Positions 54,131-63,525 of a stretch of 64,000 nucleotides of DNA are shown here, piece after piece. The DNA comes from an uncultured Methylocystaceae bacterium (GTDB lineage: Bacteria; Pseudomonadota; Alphaproteobacteria; Rhizobiales; Beijerinckiaceae), in NCBI GenBank assembly GCA_937870755.1, contig CALMZV010000146.1:1-64000 (forward strand), written 5' to 3'. Position numbers and translations under genes: made by a program. The notes below the pieces were generated by a model. The model searched no databases. It was not told the origin of the DNA and worked only from the letters and a program-made list of their open reading frames with translations. The number at the start of each line of letters is the position of its first letter. The stretch's first letter is position 1.

Positions 54131-55627
54131 ATGGCCGCCGTCGAACACCTGTCGGAACGTCGTTTCGTCGTCGCCCAGAACGAAGCGTCGCTGCGGGCGC
54201 CGCCCCAGAATCTGGAAGCGGAACAGGCGCTGCTCGGCGCCATGCTGGTCAACAATGACGCCTTCGACCGCGTTTCGGACTTCCTCAGGCCCGAGCATTT
54301 CTCGGAGGAGATACATCGCCGTATCTACGAGGTGGCCGCGCAGTTGATCCGCGCCGGCAAGATCGCGACGCCGATTACGCTGAAGACCTTTCTCGGCGAC
54401 GCCGATCTCGGCGGCGTGACCATCAGCCAGTATCTCGCGCGGCTGGCGGCCGAAGCGACCACAATCATCAACGCCGCCGACTACGGCCGCACGGTGCACG
54501 ACCTCGCGTTGCGGCGCGAACTGATCGTCATCGGGTCGGACATCGTCAACGCCGCCTACGACGCGGCGGTGGACGCCGCGCCCGCCGCGCAGATCGAGGA
54601 AGCCGAGCGCAAGCTCTATTCCATCGCCGAAACGGGCCGCTACGACGGCGGCTTCCAGCGGTTTTCGGACGCGCTCACGATCGCGCTCGACATGGCGGCC
54701 AAGGCCTATCAGCGCGAGGGCCATCTGTCGGGGCTTGCGACCGGGCTGGCCGATCTCGACGCCAAGATGGGCGGCCTGCAACCGTCCGATCTCATCATCA
54801 TCGCCGGCCGTCCCGGCATGGGCAAGACGGCGCTCGCCACCAACATCGCCTTCAACATCGCGCGCGCGCACAAGTCCGTCACGCAGCCCAACGGCGATGA
54901 GGAGACGATCGACGGCGGCATCGTCGGGTTCTTCTCGCTCGAAATGTCGTCCGAACAACTGGCGACACGCATCATCGCCGAGCAATCGGGCGTGGCGTCC
55001 TACAAGATCCGCCGCGGCTCGATCACGGAGCAGGATTTTCACGCCATCTCCGACGCCGCGCAGGAGATGCAGCGTATTCCGCTCTACATCGACCAGACCG
55101 GCGGCATTTCGATCGCGCAACTGACCGCGCGCGCGCGGCGCCTGAAGCGCCAGAAAGGGCTGGACGTGCTGGTGGTGGACTACATCCAGCTTCTGTCCGG
55201 CTCGAAGTCGAAGGGCGACAACCGTGTGCAGGAGGTGACCGAAATCACCACCGGGCTGAAGGCGCTCGCCAAGGAGCTGAACGTTCCGATCATCGCGCTG
55301 TCGCAATTGTCGCGACAGGTGGAGGCGCGCGACGACAAGCGCCCGCAACTGTCGGACCTGCGTGAATCAGGCTCCATCGAACAGGACGCGGACGTGGTGA
55401 TGTTCGTCTATCGCGAGGAATATTACCTGAAGAACAAGGAACCGCGCGAAGGCACCGAAGAACATGTGAAGTGGATGACCGAGATGGAGCGCGCGCACGG
55501 CCGCGCGGAAGTCATCATCGGCAAGCAGCGCCATGGTCCCACGGGCTCCGTGCCGCTCGCCTTCGAAAACGAGATCACGCGATTCTCCAATCTCGCCGAA
55601 CCCGACAATCTGCCGGCCCGGATGTGA
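54131..55627 (+). CDS. dnaB: Replicative DNA helicase DnaB
   Basis: 498 residues. N-terminal domain RAPPQNLEAEQALLGAMLVN; helicase domain with Walker A IIIAGRPGMGKTALATNIAF, Walker B LDVLVVDYIQLLSG, H4 QLSRQVEARDDKRPQLSDLR, SGSIEQDADVVMF. GEIIGKQRHGPTG-type RNKH loop is VIIGKQRHGPTGSV. No intein is inserted. The hexamer unwinds DNA at the fork. ATG 54131 follows AGAGAGCC. Confidence 0.97.
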   Translation: MAAVEHLSERRFVVAQNEASLRAPPQNLEAEQALLGAMLVNNDAFDRVSDFLRPEHFSEEIHRRIYEVAAQLIRAGKIATPITLKTFLGDADLGGVTISQYLARLAAEATTIINAADYGRTVHDLALRRELIVIGSDIVNAAYDAAVDAAPAAQIEEAERKLYSIAETGRYDGGFQRFSDALTIALDMAAKAYQREGHLSGLATGLADLDAKMGGLQPSDLIIIAGRPGMGKTALATNIAFNIARAHKSVTQPNGDEETIDGGIVGFFSLEMSSEQLATRIIAEQSGVASYKIRRGSITEQDFHAISDAAQEMQRIPLYIDQTGGISIAQLTARARRLKRQKGLDVLVVDYIQLLSGSKSKGDNRVQEVTEITTGLKALAKELNVPIIALSQLSRQVEARDDKRPQLSDLRESGSIEQDADVVMFVYREEYYLKNKEPREGTEEHVKWMTEMERAHGRAEVIIGKQRHGPTGSVPLAFENEITRFSNLAEPDNLPARM

Positions 55628-55637
55628 GCGCGCCGCG

Positions 55638-56723
55638 ATGATCGCCGAAGCGGCGGGCGCGACCGCCGAACTCGTCATCGATCTTTCGGCGCTGCGCGCC
55701 AACTGGCGCCTGCTCGCCGACAAGGTCGCGCCCGTCGAATGCGCGGCGGTGATCAAGGCCGACGGCTACGGGATCGGGCTGGAGCCGGCCGCGCGCGCGC
55801 TCTGGGCGGAAGGATGCCGCACCTTTTTCGTCGCGCGTCTGTCGGAAGGCGTGCGCGCGCGCGCGACGCTGCCGCAGGCGACGATCTACATGCTCGACGG
55901 TCTTACGCCGGGCGCCGCGGCGACGCTGAAGGCGCATGCGCTGCGGCCCGCGCTCGGCGCGATGGAGGAGATCGCGGAATGGGGCGACGCGGGGCCGGCC
56001 GCGCTGCATTTCGACACGGGCATGAACCGGCTGGGCCTCGCGCCGTCGGAAGTGGGCGTCGCGCTCGCCGCGCTCGGCGCCAAACCGACGCTGGTCATGA
56101 GCCATTTCACGTCGTCGGAATTTCCCGACGCCACCGACAACGCGCGGCAGGAGGCGGCCTTCGCCGCGGTTGAGAAAGAGATTCGGGACATTCCCGCATC
56201 ACTTTGCAATTCCTCGGGCATTTTCCTCGCATCGCATCCATGGCGCGACATGGTGCGGCCAGGCTATGCGCTCTACGGCGGCAATCCGACGCCACACGAC
56301 ACGAACCCGATGCGCGCGGTCGCGCATCTGACCGCCACGATGCTGAAGGTGCGGACGGTGCCGCGCGGCGATTGCGTCGGCTACAACCGCACATGGACGG
56401 CCCGGCGCGACAGCCGCATCGCGATCGTCGGCGTCGGTTACGCCGACGGCGTGCCGCGCGGCGCGATGGGAACGGACGACAAGCGCGGGCCGGACGTGAT
56501 GATCGGCGACGCGCGCTGCCCGATCGTCGGCCGCGTCTCGATGGATCTGATCGCCATCGACGCGACGGACGCGCGCGCCGGCGATGTCGGCCGCGGCGCG
56601 CCGGTCGAATTTCTGGGCGCGCGGATCGGCGTCGACGAATTCGCTGCGCACGCCGGAACGATCGGCTACGAAATTCTCACGGGCCTCGGACGGCGCTACC
56701 GGCGCGTCTATCGCGGCGGTTGA
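55638..56723 (+). CDS. alr: Alanine racemase
   Basis: 361 residues. The PLP lysine lies in ECAAVIKADGYGIGLEPAAR; the second catalytic Tyr region is CVGYNRTWTARRDSRIAIVG, and VGVGYADGVPRGAMGTDDKR, VGRVSMDLIAIDATDARAGD complete the fold. It makes D-Ala for peptidoglycan. ATG 55638; it follows the dnaB stop by 10 bp and may be co-transcribed. Confidence 0.96.
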   Translation: MIAEAAGATAELVIDLSALRANWRLLADKVAPVECAAVIKADGYGIGLEPAARALWAEGCRTFFVARLSEGVRARATLPQATIYMLDGLTPGAAATLKAHALRPALGAMEEIAEWGDAGPAALHFDTGMNRLGLAPSEVGVALAALGAKPTLVMSHFTSSEFPDATDNARQEAAFAAVEKEIRDIPASLCNSSGIFLASHPWRDMVRPGYALYGGNPTPHDTNPMRAVAHLTATMLKVRTVPRGDCVGYNRTWTARRDSRIAIVGVGYADGVPRGAMGTDDKRGPDVMIGDARCPIVGRVSMDLIAIDATDARAGDVGRGAPVEFLGARIGVDEFAAHAGTIGYEILTGLGRRYRRVYRGG

Positions 56724-56841
56724 AGCCGCGCCGGCGCGCGTCGTTGCGCGCCACTTAACATGAATCAGTCGGAATTCGCATGCGAAGCGCCATTCAGGCC
56801 TTTACGTTTGCGTGCGTCGGTAAACGGTGGGGGCGAATATC

Positions 56842-57600
56842 GTGGCCGTCGAACAGGTTCTGCGGTCGCGCAACGTCTGGACGCGCGAGGAGCGCGCAAT
56901 TCTCGAGGCGGCCGTGAGCGAATACCGCTCGTTCGACGCGCGCGCCACCATCCTGCGTCGCGGGGCGTCGATCGAGGTTGCGACGCTTCTGCTGGAAGGC
57001 TTCGTCAGCCGCCATGTGGACGGCCGCGACGGGCTGCGCCAGCTCGTCGCGATGCAGGCGCCGGGCGATTTCGTCGATCTGCACGGCTATCCGCTGAAAT
57101 CGCTCGACCACGACGTCGGATCGCTCACCCCGGTCAAGCTCGCCGTCATCCCACACTGGAAATTGTGGCAGATCCAGAACGAAAATCCTGATCTGGCGCG
57201 TAAGCTCTGGTTCCTGACCGTCGTCGACGCCGCCATTCATCGCAAATGGATGTTCCGGCTCGGCCGGCTGAAAGCGGTGCAGCGGCTCGCGCATTTCCTA
57301 TGCGAAACCAATGCGCGGCTGTTCGCCATCGGGCTTTCGGACGGGCGACGGTTTGCGCTGCCGCTCACGCAGTTCGACCTCGCCGACGTGTGCGGATTGA
57401 CGAGCGTGCATGTAAATCGTGTGATGCGGGAACTGCGGGAGCGCGGCTTGTGCACGATGCGTGCAGGTTCTGTCGAAATTCTCGACTTCGCCGGGCTCAT
57501 GCGGCTCGGCGCGTTCGAACCGGGATATCTTTATCTCAACGATGATGTCGTCAAACGCCTGTCGGCCGGCGAAAAAATGGAGTTGAGCGAAGATGGCTGA
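56842..57600 (+). CDS. Crp/Fnr family transcriptional regulator
   Basis: 252 residues from GTG 56842, the better RBS-spaced start (GGGGGCG upstream); another GTG is at 56827. N-terminal cNMP-binding-like domain (TILRRGASIEVATLLLEGFV, MQAPGDFVDLHGYPLKSLDH). C-terminal HTH in LPLTQFDLADVCGLTSVHVN, RVMRELRERGLCTMRAGSVE. No FNR-type N-terminal Cys cluster is seen, so the effector is unknown; some rhizobial homologues respond to no ligand. The 3' end overlaps the next small gene by 8 bp. Confidence 0.87.
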   Translation: MAVEQVLRSRNVWTREERAILEAAVSEYRSFDARATILRRGASIEVATLLLEGFVSRHVDGRDGLRQLVAMQAPGDFVDLHGYPLKSLDHDVGSLTPVKLAVIPHWKLWQIQNENPDLARKLWFLTVVDAAIHRKWMFRLGRLKAVQRLAHFLCETNARLFAIGLSDGRRFALPLTQFDLADVCGLTSVHVNRVMRELRERGLCTMRAGSVEILDFAGLMRLGAFEPGYLYLNDDVVKRLSAGEKMELSEDG

Positions 57601-57805
57601 GTGGAAGGAGCCGTTTCAGCCGAGCGACGACGCCGGCGCGGCGAGCGCGGAGGAAGGCGTCGTCATTCTCGACGGACCGTTCAGTGTCGCCGTCACGTTC
57701 ACGCCGGAGGCCGCGCTGCGGACAAGCGAAAACCTCCGCCTCGCCGCCAAGCTGGCGCGCGAGCAACGCGAGCGGGCGTTGCGCAAGGAGGTGAGCGGCC
57801 TGTAG
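57593..57805 (+). CDS. Small conserved-looking protein, coupled to the Crp gene (70 aa)
   Basis: 70 residues, cytoplasmic, acidic N-terminus (MAEWKEPFQPSDDAGAASAE), VVILDGPFSVAVTFTPEAAL in the middle and a charged helix at the end (LAAKLAREQRERALRKEVSG). The ATG sits in the last codons of the regulator gene (ATGGCTGA), suggesting translational coupling. Not recognised. It could be a partner of the regulator; no evidence beyond position. Confidence 0.6.
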   Translation: MAEWKEPFQPSDDAGAASAEEGVVILDGPFSVAVTFTPEAALRTSENLRLAAKLAREQRERALRKEVSGL

Positions 57806-58060
57806 CTATTGGCCGCACTTCTTGTCGAGCATCGCCGAATACTGGTTGTTCTTGAACCAGAAACCCCAGTGGGTCAGCCCACCCGCCTCGACCGGGATGA
57901 CCTGCACCCACGTGCCGTCCGCCTGTTTCGACCAGACCTCGCACGGGGTCTTGTCGATGTCGCGCGGCCAGACATCGACGCCGGGATAGCGCACGGCCAG
58001 CGCGGCGCCGGGCGCGAGCACGCTGGCGGCGCCGAGGACGATGGCGAAAAGCTTGAGCAT
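57806..58060 (-). CDS. Small exported protein of unknown function (84 aa)
   Basis: Signal peptide MLKLFAIVLGAASVLAPGAA, cleavage near ALA-VR. Mature part VRYPGVDVWPRDIDKTPCEV, WSKQADGTWVQVIPVEAGGL, ends NQYSAMLDKKCGQ with two cysteines likely in a disulfide. The ATG (58060) has an RBS AGGAGA. Convergent with the 70-aa gene, with no gap. Function unknown. Confidence 0.7.
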   Translation of the reverse strand: MLKLFAIVLGAASVLAPGAALAVRYPGVDVWPRDIDKTPCEVWSKQADGTWVQVIPVEAGGLTHWGFWFKNNQYSAMLDKKCGQ

Positions 58061-58147
58061 GGCGAATCTCCTGCGCGCATGACGTTCGATAAACGATAGC
58101 ACGCGGGCCTGCGCCCCGCCCTGCGACACAATCGCGGGCGCGCGCCT

Positions 58148-59062
58148 TCAGGCGCCGAGCATCAGCTCCAGATTCTGCACCGCCGCCCCCGAGGCGCCCT
58201 TGCCGAGATTGTCGAGCCGGGCGACCAGCAGCGCCTGTCGGCGCGCCTCGTTGACGTAGACGTGCAGATCGAGGGCATTGGTCTGGTTGAGCGCGAGCGC
58301 GTCGAGCCGGCCGCTGGCGTCGACGGGCGCGACCGTCACATAACGCGCGCCCTTGTAGTGGGCGCGAAAGGCTGCCTCGAAATCGGCGCCCTTCGGCTTT
58401 GCCGGCAAAGCGTCGAGATGCAGCGGCGCGCAGACCAGCATGCCCTGCCGAAAATTGCCGACGGACGGCACGAAGATCGGCCGCGCCCTCAGGTTCGACC
58501 AGCGCATGATTTCGGGAATGTGCTTGTGTTCGAGCCCGAGGCCGTAAATCTCGAACAGAGGCGCCTTGTGCGTTTCGTATGCCTCGATCATCTGCCGGCC
58601 GCCGCCGGAATAGCCGGAGACGGCGTTGATGGTCAGCGGAAAATCGGCCGGGATCAGGTTCGCGTCGATCGCCGGGCGCAACAGCGCGATGGCGCCGGTC
58701 GCGTAGCAGCCGGGGTTGGAGACCCGCCGTGCGCCGGCGACCGCCTCGGCCTGTCCGGGCGCGAGTTCGGGAAACCCATAGGTCCAGCCGTCGGCGACGC
58801 GATGGGCGGTGGAGGCGTCGAGCAGGCGCGGGCCGGCGTCGCCGAGACTTGCGACCACATCGGCGGTTTCGCGCGCGGCCTCGTCCGGCAGGCACAGAAC
58901 GGCCACGTCCACGGCGGCCAGCAGCTCGGTCTTCGCGCCCATGTCCTTGCGCCGCGCCGGGTCGATCGAAACGAGTTCGATCTCCTTATGTCCGATCAGC
59001 TTTTCGCGGATTTCGAGGCCCGTGGTGCCCGCCTCGCCGTCTATGAAAACCTTGAACGCCAT
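58148..59062 (-). CDS. argC: N-acetyl-gamma-glutamyl-phosphate reductase ArgC (short, type 2)
   Basis: 304 residues, the short form. VFIDGEAGTTGLEIREKL binds NADP; catalytic C119 is in RRVSNPGCYATGAIALLRPA; NAVSGYSGGGRQMIEAYETH and GLGLEHKHIPEIMRWSNL carry the substrate region. It reduces N-acetylglutamyl phosphate in arginine synthesis. Alone on the minus strand. Confidence 0.96.
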   Translation of the reverse strand: MAFKVFIDGEAGTTGLEIREKLIGHKEIELVSIDPARRKDMGAKTELLAAVDVAVLCLPDEAARETADVVASLGDAGPRLLDASTAHRVADGWTYGFPELAPGQAEAVAGARRVSNPGCYATGAIALLRPAIDANLIPADFPLTINAVSGYSGGGRQMIEAYETHKAPLFEIYGLGLEHKHIPEIMRWSNLRARPIFVPSVGNFRQGMLVCAPLHLDALPAKPKGADFEAAFRAHYKGARYVTVAPVDASGRLDALALNQTNALDLHVYVNEARRQALLVARLDNLGKGASGAAVQNLELMLGA

Positions 59063-59288
59063 ATCGCTGTCCCTGCCGCCGTCCCAAGCCGTCGCCGCGT
59101 CGCCGGACGTGGCGCATTCATCGCCCGAAGTGCGATCGGCGTCGTTCGTGCGGGGCGGAGCTGTTCATGGCGCGTTGAATGGCCCCCGCCCCGCCGCTTG
59201 TCAATGTCGCGCGATCGTCGTGCGCTTGCCATAAGTCCCGAACCATGTTGCGTTGCCATAAGACGCCGCACATCACATTCGGAAGATC

Positions 59289-60188
59289 ATGAACGGGCTT
59301 TTCATCGGACATACCTACATCGACGTCACCATGATCGCCGACCGCATGCCGCAGGGCGACGAGAAGGACGTGGCGCGCGACTACGCCGTCTCGTTCGGCG
59401 GCAATGCGGTGACGGCCGCCTTCGCGGCGGCGCGGCTCGGCGCGCGGGCGGATCTCATCTGCCCGGTGGCCGAAGACTGGCTCGGCCATATGTTCACCCA
59501 TATGGCCGCGACCTATCGCGTGCGGCTGCATCCGGTGAAAGTGAAGCGGTCGTCGCTTTCGTTCATCCTGCCGCGCGAAGGCAAGCGTGCGATCCTGCGC
59601 GCGCGCGACAGCAACTTCAGCGAGGACTGCGCGCTGCTCGATCCCTCGCGGTTTCAGGCGCTGCATCTGGACGGGCACATGCCGGAGGCCGCGTTGCACT
59701 ACGCCAGATCGTTCCGCGCGCGCGGCATCCTCACCTCGCTCGACGGCGGCGGCCTGCGCGACAATACCGAGGAACTGCTTGGCCATATCGACGTCGCGGT
59801 CGTGGCCGAACGTCTGTGCGAGCAGATGAACCTGTCGGAAGAAGGAATGCTCGACTATCTCAAATCGCGCGGGTGCAGGATCGGCGGCGTGACGTCCGGC
59901 GAGCGCGGCATGCTGTGGTACGACGAGGAGGGCGAGGTGCAGCGGCTGAAATCGCTTCCCGTTCCGTCGGAGAAGATCATCGACACATCGGGCGCGGGCG
60001 ACGTGTTCCACGGCGCCTATGTCGCCTCGTATCTGGAGCGGCCGCAGGCGCGCTGGCGCGACCATTTCCTGTTCGCGCGCGCGGCTTCCGCCTACAAGAT
60101 CCAGCATCTGGGCAACGAGGCCGGCCTGCCGACGCAGGCCGACATCGAGCAGATGCGCGCGCTCTACGAAAGCGCGGTCGCGTCATGA
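59289..60188 (+). CDS. PfkB family sugar kinase
   Basis: 299 residues. MNGLFIGHTYIDVTMIADRM, YAVSFGGNAVTAAFAAARLG (ribokinase motif 1) and IDTSGAGDVFHGAYVASYLE (motif 2 with catalytic Asp). SGERGMLWYDEEGEVQRLKS is typical of the fold. It phosphorylates a sugar or nucleoside; the substrate is unknown. The stop overlaps the start of the next gene (ATGA). Confidence 0.88.
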   Translation: MNGLFIGHTYIDVTMIADRMPQGDEKDVARDYAVSFGGNAVTAAFAAARLGARADLICPVAEDWLGHMFTHMAATYRVRLHPVKVKRSSLSFILPREGKRAILRARDSNFSEDCALLDPSRFQALHLDGHMPEAALHYARSFRARGILTSLDGGGLRDNTEELLGHIDVAVVAERLCEQMNLSEEGMLDYLKSRGCRIGGVTSGERGMLWYDEEGEVQRLKSLPVPSEKIIDTSGAGDVFHGAYVASYLERPQARWRDHFLFARAASAYKIQHLGNEAGLPTQADIEQMRALYESAVAS

Positions 60189-61813
60189 GGCTCGCGCGGG
60201 CCCTTCTCGGCCTTGCGCTCGTCGCGGGCGGCGCGCGCGCGGCCGACTTCACGCTCGACGACGTGTCGGTTACGGCCGGCGCCACGACCTTCCGCGCCGC
60301 GCGCGTCGAGGTTTCGGGCAGCCCGCTCGATCGCGCGGCGGCGCAGGCGCTTCTGTCTTCGGCCGATGCGCGCTCCATCGGCGAGCGGCTCGCGGCGATC
60401 AAGGCGCGGCGCATCGTCATCCCGGAACTGGCGGCGCGCTCGGAGGTCGCGGGCGTGACTCAGACCGTGGTCTATCGCGACCTCGCGCTCGGCGAGGTCG
60501 ACGCCGGCCGCGCCGCATCCATGACGGCGGCGGGCGCGCGGTTCGACAGCCGGCGCCGGGGCCGCGACGTGAACGGCGCCTGCGGCGCGATGGACGCCAC
60601 GGGGGTCGATTTCGTCGCCATCGCGCGGCTGATGGGCGAGGGACGCGGCGAGGGCGAGGCTGCGCCGCAGACCAAGGCGCGCACCTTTTCCATCGCCGAT
60701 TGCGCGTTCACCTCCGCCGACGGCGTGCGAATCTCCATCGGCCGGTCGCGCGGGCGGGATATCGGCGGGCGACCGCTCGTCGCGCCTGTGGCGAGCCTGA
60801 TCCAGTCAGGACCGGACGGTGCGAGCCAGCCGGATTCGCCGGCGACGCAGCGCGCGGTCGCGCTGCTCGCCGCCGATCTCATCGACAGCATGGCCTTCGG
60901 CGCCATCGAAGTGGACGATGTACGCGCGGCCGGCGGGGAGGCCGGCAAGGGCGTCGACCTGAAAATCAGGCGCGTGGCGTTCACGGGCGCCAGGGACAGC
61001 CGCATCGCCGACATCACGATCGAGGGCCTTTCGGCGGACACGCCCGACGGGCCGGCGTCGTTCGACAGGGCCACGCTTGCGGGGCTGGACGTGAAGCCGG
61101 TGTTCGCCGCCGCGCTCGCCCAGCCCGCGCGGCAGGCGACGCCGCGGTTCGACGCGTTCGAGATCACGGACCTCGCCGTCCGGGGTCTGGGGATCGGTCG
61201 GCTGCGCGTGGACGCCGGCCAATGGTACGATCTGGCGCCCAGCCTGCTGGCCGCGACGGCGGAACGCGCGAAGATCGACGTCGCTGCGTTCGGCATGACG
61301 GCGCTCGCCGCCCTCGGCTATGCCTCGATCGAAGCGCGCGGAGCGTTCCGCATGCGCTACGACGTCGAGCGACGCACGCTCGCCTTCGCGGAAATCTCGA
61401 GCGAGGCGCCCGGCCTCGGGCGCACGAACTTCAGCGCGGAATTCTCGAAAGTGCAGCCGGAGGTTTTCTCCGGCGACGCGCAGGCGCTCAAGAGCGCCCT
61501 GCCCGCCATCTTCTTCTCGCAAGCGGCGCTGCGGCTGGAAGATCTCGGCGTGTTCGCGCGGATGGCGGCGCGGCCGGACGGTCCCTCGCGCGCGCAGCTG
61601 GGGCAGACGGCGCGGCTCGTCGCGCGCGGACTTCTGGGCGAGGGGCCGGCGGGCGCCCCCGCCGTCGACGCCATCGGCCGGTTCTTCGAGAGCGGGCGTT
61701 CGCTCGCCATGAAGATCGAGGCGCCGCAGCCCATCGGCATGATCGACCTGATGATGGCCGGCCGACTTTCGGGCCTCGCCGACCGGCTGAAGATCGAAAC
61801 AAAAACCGAATGA
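60185..61813 (+). CDS. Large exported protein of unknown function, coupled to the PfkB kinase
   Basis: 542 residues, signal peptide LARALLGLALVAGGARA. The rest is rich in alternating beta-like segments (ADFTLDDVSVTAGATTFRAA, IRRVAFTGARDSRIADITIE, GLSADTPDGPASFDRATLAG) separated by Asp/Ala/Arg-rich loops. No catalytic motif is recognised. The ATG overlaps the kinase stop, so it is co-translated. A periplasmic or outer-membrane role is likely. Whether it belongs to the kinase's pathway is open. Confidence 0.6.
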   Translation: MRLARALLGLALVAGGARAADFTLDDVSVTAGATTFRAARVEVSGSPLDRAAAQALLSSADARSIGERLAAIKARRIVIPELAARSEVAGVTQTVVYRDLALGEVDAGRAASMTAAGARFDSRRRGRDVNGACGAMDATGVDFVAIARLMGEGRGEGEAAPQTKARTFSIADCAFTSADGVRISIGRSRGRDIGGRPLVAPVASLIQSGPDGASQPDSPATQRAVALLAADLIDSMAFGAIEVDDVRAAGGEAGKGVDLKIRRVAFTGARDSRIADITIEGLSADTPDGPASFDRATLAGLDVKPVFAAALAQPARQATPRFDAFEITDLAVRGLGIGRLRVDAGQWYDLAPSLLAATAERAKIDVAAFGMTALAALGYASIEARGAFRMRYDVERRTLAFAEISSEAPGLGRTNFSAEFSKVQPEVFSGDAQALKSALPAIFFSQAALRLEDLGVFARMAARPDGPSRAQLGQTARLVARGLLGEGPAGAPAVDAIGRFFESGRSLAMKIEAPQPIGMIDLMMAGRLSGLADRLKIETKTE

Positions 61814-61920
61814 ATGCGTTGGTGTGTCGCGGCGCGCCGCCTCGAACGCGGGCTTGACCCGCCGCAAAGCCGCCCTAACCTTGGCCGAGAGTGCGCCGGA
61901 ACGGAACGGAGATCGCTCCC

Positions 61921-62229
61921 ATGAATTATCGCCCTGTCCTCATGACGCTCGGCGCGGCATGCGCCCTGACCTTCACGGTTCCCGCCCAGGCGCAGGACGC
62001 GCTGATCGGCGGCCTGCTCGGGGCGGGCGCGGGCGCGGCCATCGGCGGCGCGGTGTCCGGCCATGCAGGCGGCGCCATCGCCGGCGGCATCATCGGCGGC
62101 GCGACCGGCGCCATCATCGGCAACGAGGCCGAGCGGCGGCGCGGCGGCTACTACGCCTACCGGCGCGGCTGCTACGTTCAGGTGGGCTATAACAAGTACA
62201 GGCGCGTGCATCCGCGCAATTGCTACTGA
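61921..62229 (+). CDS. Exported glycine-zipper protein (102 aa)
   Basis: Signal peptide NYRPVLMTLGAACALTFTVP, cleavage near AQA-QD. The mature part has a Gly-zipper: ALIGGLLGAGAGAAIGGAVS, GHAGGAIAGGIIGGATGAII, then a polar tail GYYAYRRGCYVQVGYNKYRR with two Cys. Gly-zipper lipoprotein-like families (e.g. SlyB/Rick-17kDa-like) have this layout, but no lipobox is present. Membrane-associated, function unknown. Confidence 0.7.
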   Translation: MNYRPVLMTLGAACALTFTVPAQAQDALIGGLLGAGAGAAIGGAVSGHAGGAIAGGIIGGATGAIIGNEAERRRGGYYAYRRGCYVQVGYNKYRRVHPRNCY

Positions 62230-62249
62230 CCGCAGGCCCCCGCGCAGAG

Positions 62250-62274
62250 AGCCGCCCCGCACGGGCGGCTTTTT
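62250..62274 (+). terminator. Intrinsic terminator after the Gly-zipper gene
   Basis: AGCCGCCC-CGCAC-GGGCGGCT followed by TTTT, 21 bp after the stop. Eight-bp stem. Confidence 0.85.
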
Positions 62275-62302
62275 GCTGTCCCCTCCCCCTCGGAGCCTCT
62301 CC

Positions 62303-63520
62303 ATGATCCGTCCGTTCGCCGCCCTCCTGACGCTGCTCGCGCTCGCCCAGCCCGCGACGGCGGGCGATTCCGCCATCGCGACCCGCCAGGCGCTCGAAAC
62401 CGGCGCCGGCGCGGCGACGCTGCCGGCGATGCAGGCGCGCGGCGATGACGAATCGCTGTTTGGCGCCGCAATGTTGCAATTTGCGCAAGGGCTGGAGCGC
62501 TATGCGCAGGCGCAGTTTCGCCATGGCTTGCAGCCGCCGCGCGGGCTGGCGCTACCGTTCCTGCGGCTGCCGCTGCCGCCAAACCCGGCGCCCGAGGAAC
62601 TGACCTACGAGAAGCAGCGCGCGACGCTTCAGGCCTTTCTCGACGATCTGCGCGCGGTGGACGCGAGACTCGCGCGCATGAAGGGCGGGGAGGTGAAAAT
62701 TCCTCTCGATCTCGACGCCATTTCGTTCGATCTGACGGGCGCGGGCGGCGGGCAGCGCGTGAAGCTCGGACAGATCCTCGCGCAAATCCGCATGACGCCG
62801 GGCGGCGCCCAGGGCGAGGCGTTCGAGGTCGGGTTCGATCGCGCCGACGCGCTCTGGCTGCGCGGTTATGCGAACCTTCTGTCGGCGCTGCTGCAGTTTG
62901 GGCTCGCCCATGACTGGCGCACCTCGTTCGAAACCGCCGCGCCGCTCTTCTATCCGCGCGTGTCGCCGGACGTATTCGCCGGCGTGCGGCAAAGCGCGGA
63001 AGCCGGACGCGCCGAGTTCGTCGGCCGGCGGACCGACATCGCCGACATGATCGCCTTCGTGCATTCGATCCGCTGGTCCGTTGCCGAACCAGAACGGCTG
63101 AAAGCCGCGCACGGCCATCTCAAACAGGCGTTCGCGCTGTCGCGCGAAAGCTGGGCGGCGATCCTGGCGGAGACCGACGACGACCGCGAATGGATTCCCT
63201 CGCCCGCGCAGAAGAACGCCGCGATCCGCACCCTCGGCCCCATCACGCAGGCGCAGGTGGACGGATGGCGCGCGGCGCTCGACGAGATGGAGGCCGTGCT
63301 CGACGGCCGCAAGCTGATGCCGCACTGGCGGTTCGCGACCGGGTTCAATCTGAAACGGCTGTTCTTCGAGCCGCGGCCGTTCGACGTGGTGGGGATCGCG
63401 ACGGGCCATGCCCTTGCGCCCTATGTCGAACAGGGAGAGGCGATTTCGTGGGACACGTGGAACAGCTGGCAGCGCGTGTTCGGCGGCAATTTCCTCTCGT
63501 ATGCGGCGTGGTTTAACTAG
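62303..63520 (+). CDS. Exported protein of unknown function (405 aa)
   Basis: Signal peptide MIRPFAALLTLLALAQPATA. Mature regions: LFGAAMLQFAQGLERYAQAQ, FLRLPLPPNPAPEELTYEKQ, VRQSAEAGRAEFVGRRTDIA and the C-terminal RFATGFNLKRLFFEPRPFDV. It is mostly alpha-helical and acidic, with a conserved-looking Trp-rich tail (WDTWNSWQRVFGGNFLSYAA). No family recognised. Downstream of a terminator, RBS weak. It may be co-transcribed with the next gene (5 bp apart). Confidence 0.7.
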   Translation: MIRPFAALLTLLALAQPATAGDSAIATRQALETGAGAATLPAMQARGDDESLFGAAMLQFAQGLERYAQAQFRHGLQPPRGLALPFLRLPLPPNPAPEELTYEKQRATLQAFLDDLRAVDARLARMKGGEVKIPLDLDAISFDLTGAGGGQRVKLGQILAQIRMTPGGAQGEAFEVGFDRADALWLRGYANLLSALLQFGLAHDWRTSFETAAPLFYPRVSPDVFAGVRQSAEAGRAEFVGRRTDIADMIAFVHSIRWSVAEPERLKAAHGHLKQAFALSRESWAAILAETDDDREWIPSPAQKNAAIRTLGPITQAQVDGWRAALDEMEAVLDGRKLMPHWRFATGFNLKRLFFEPRPFDVVGIATGHALAPYVEQGEAISWDTWNSWQRVFGGNFLSYAAWFN

Positions 63521-63525
63521 GGCCG

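Noticed and set aside
54131-55627. Possible intein in DnaB
   Set aside because: Length (498) and continuous helicase motifs leave no room for an intein.
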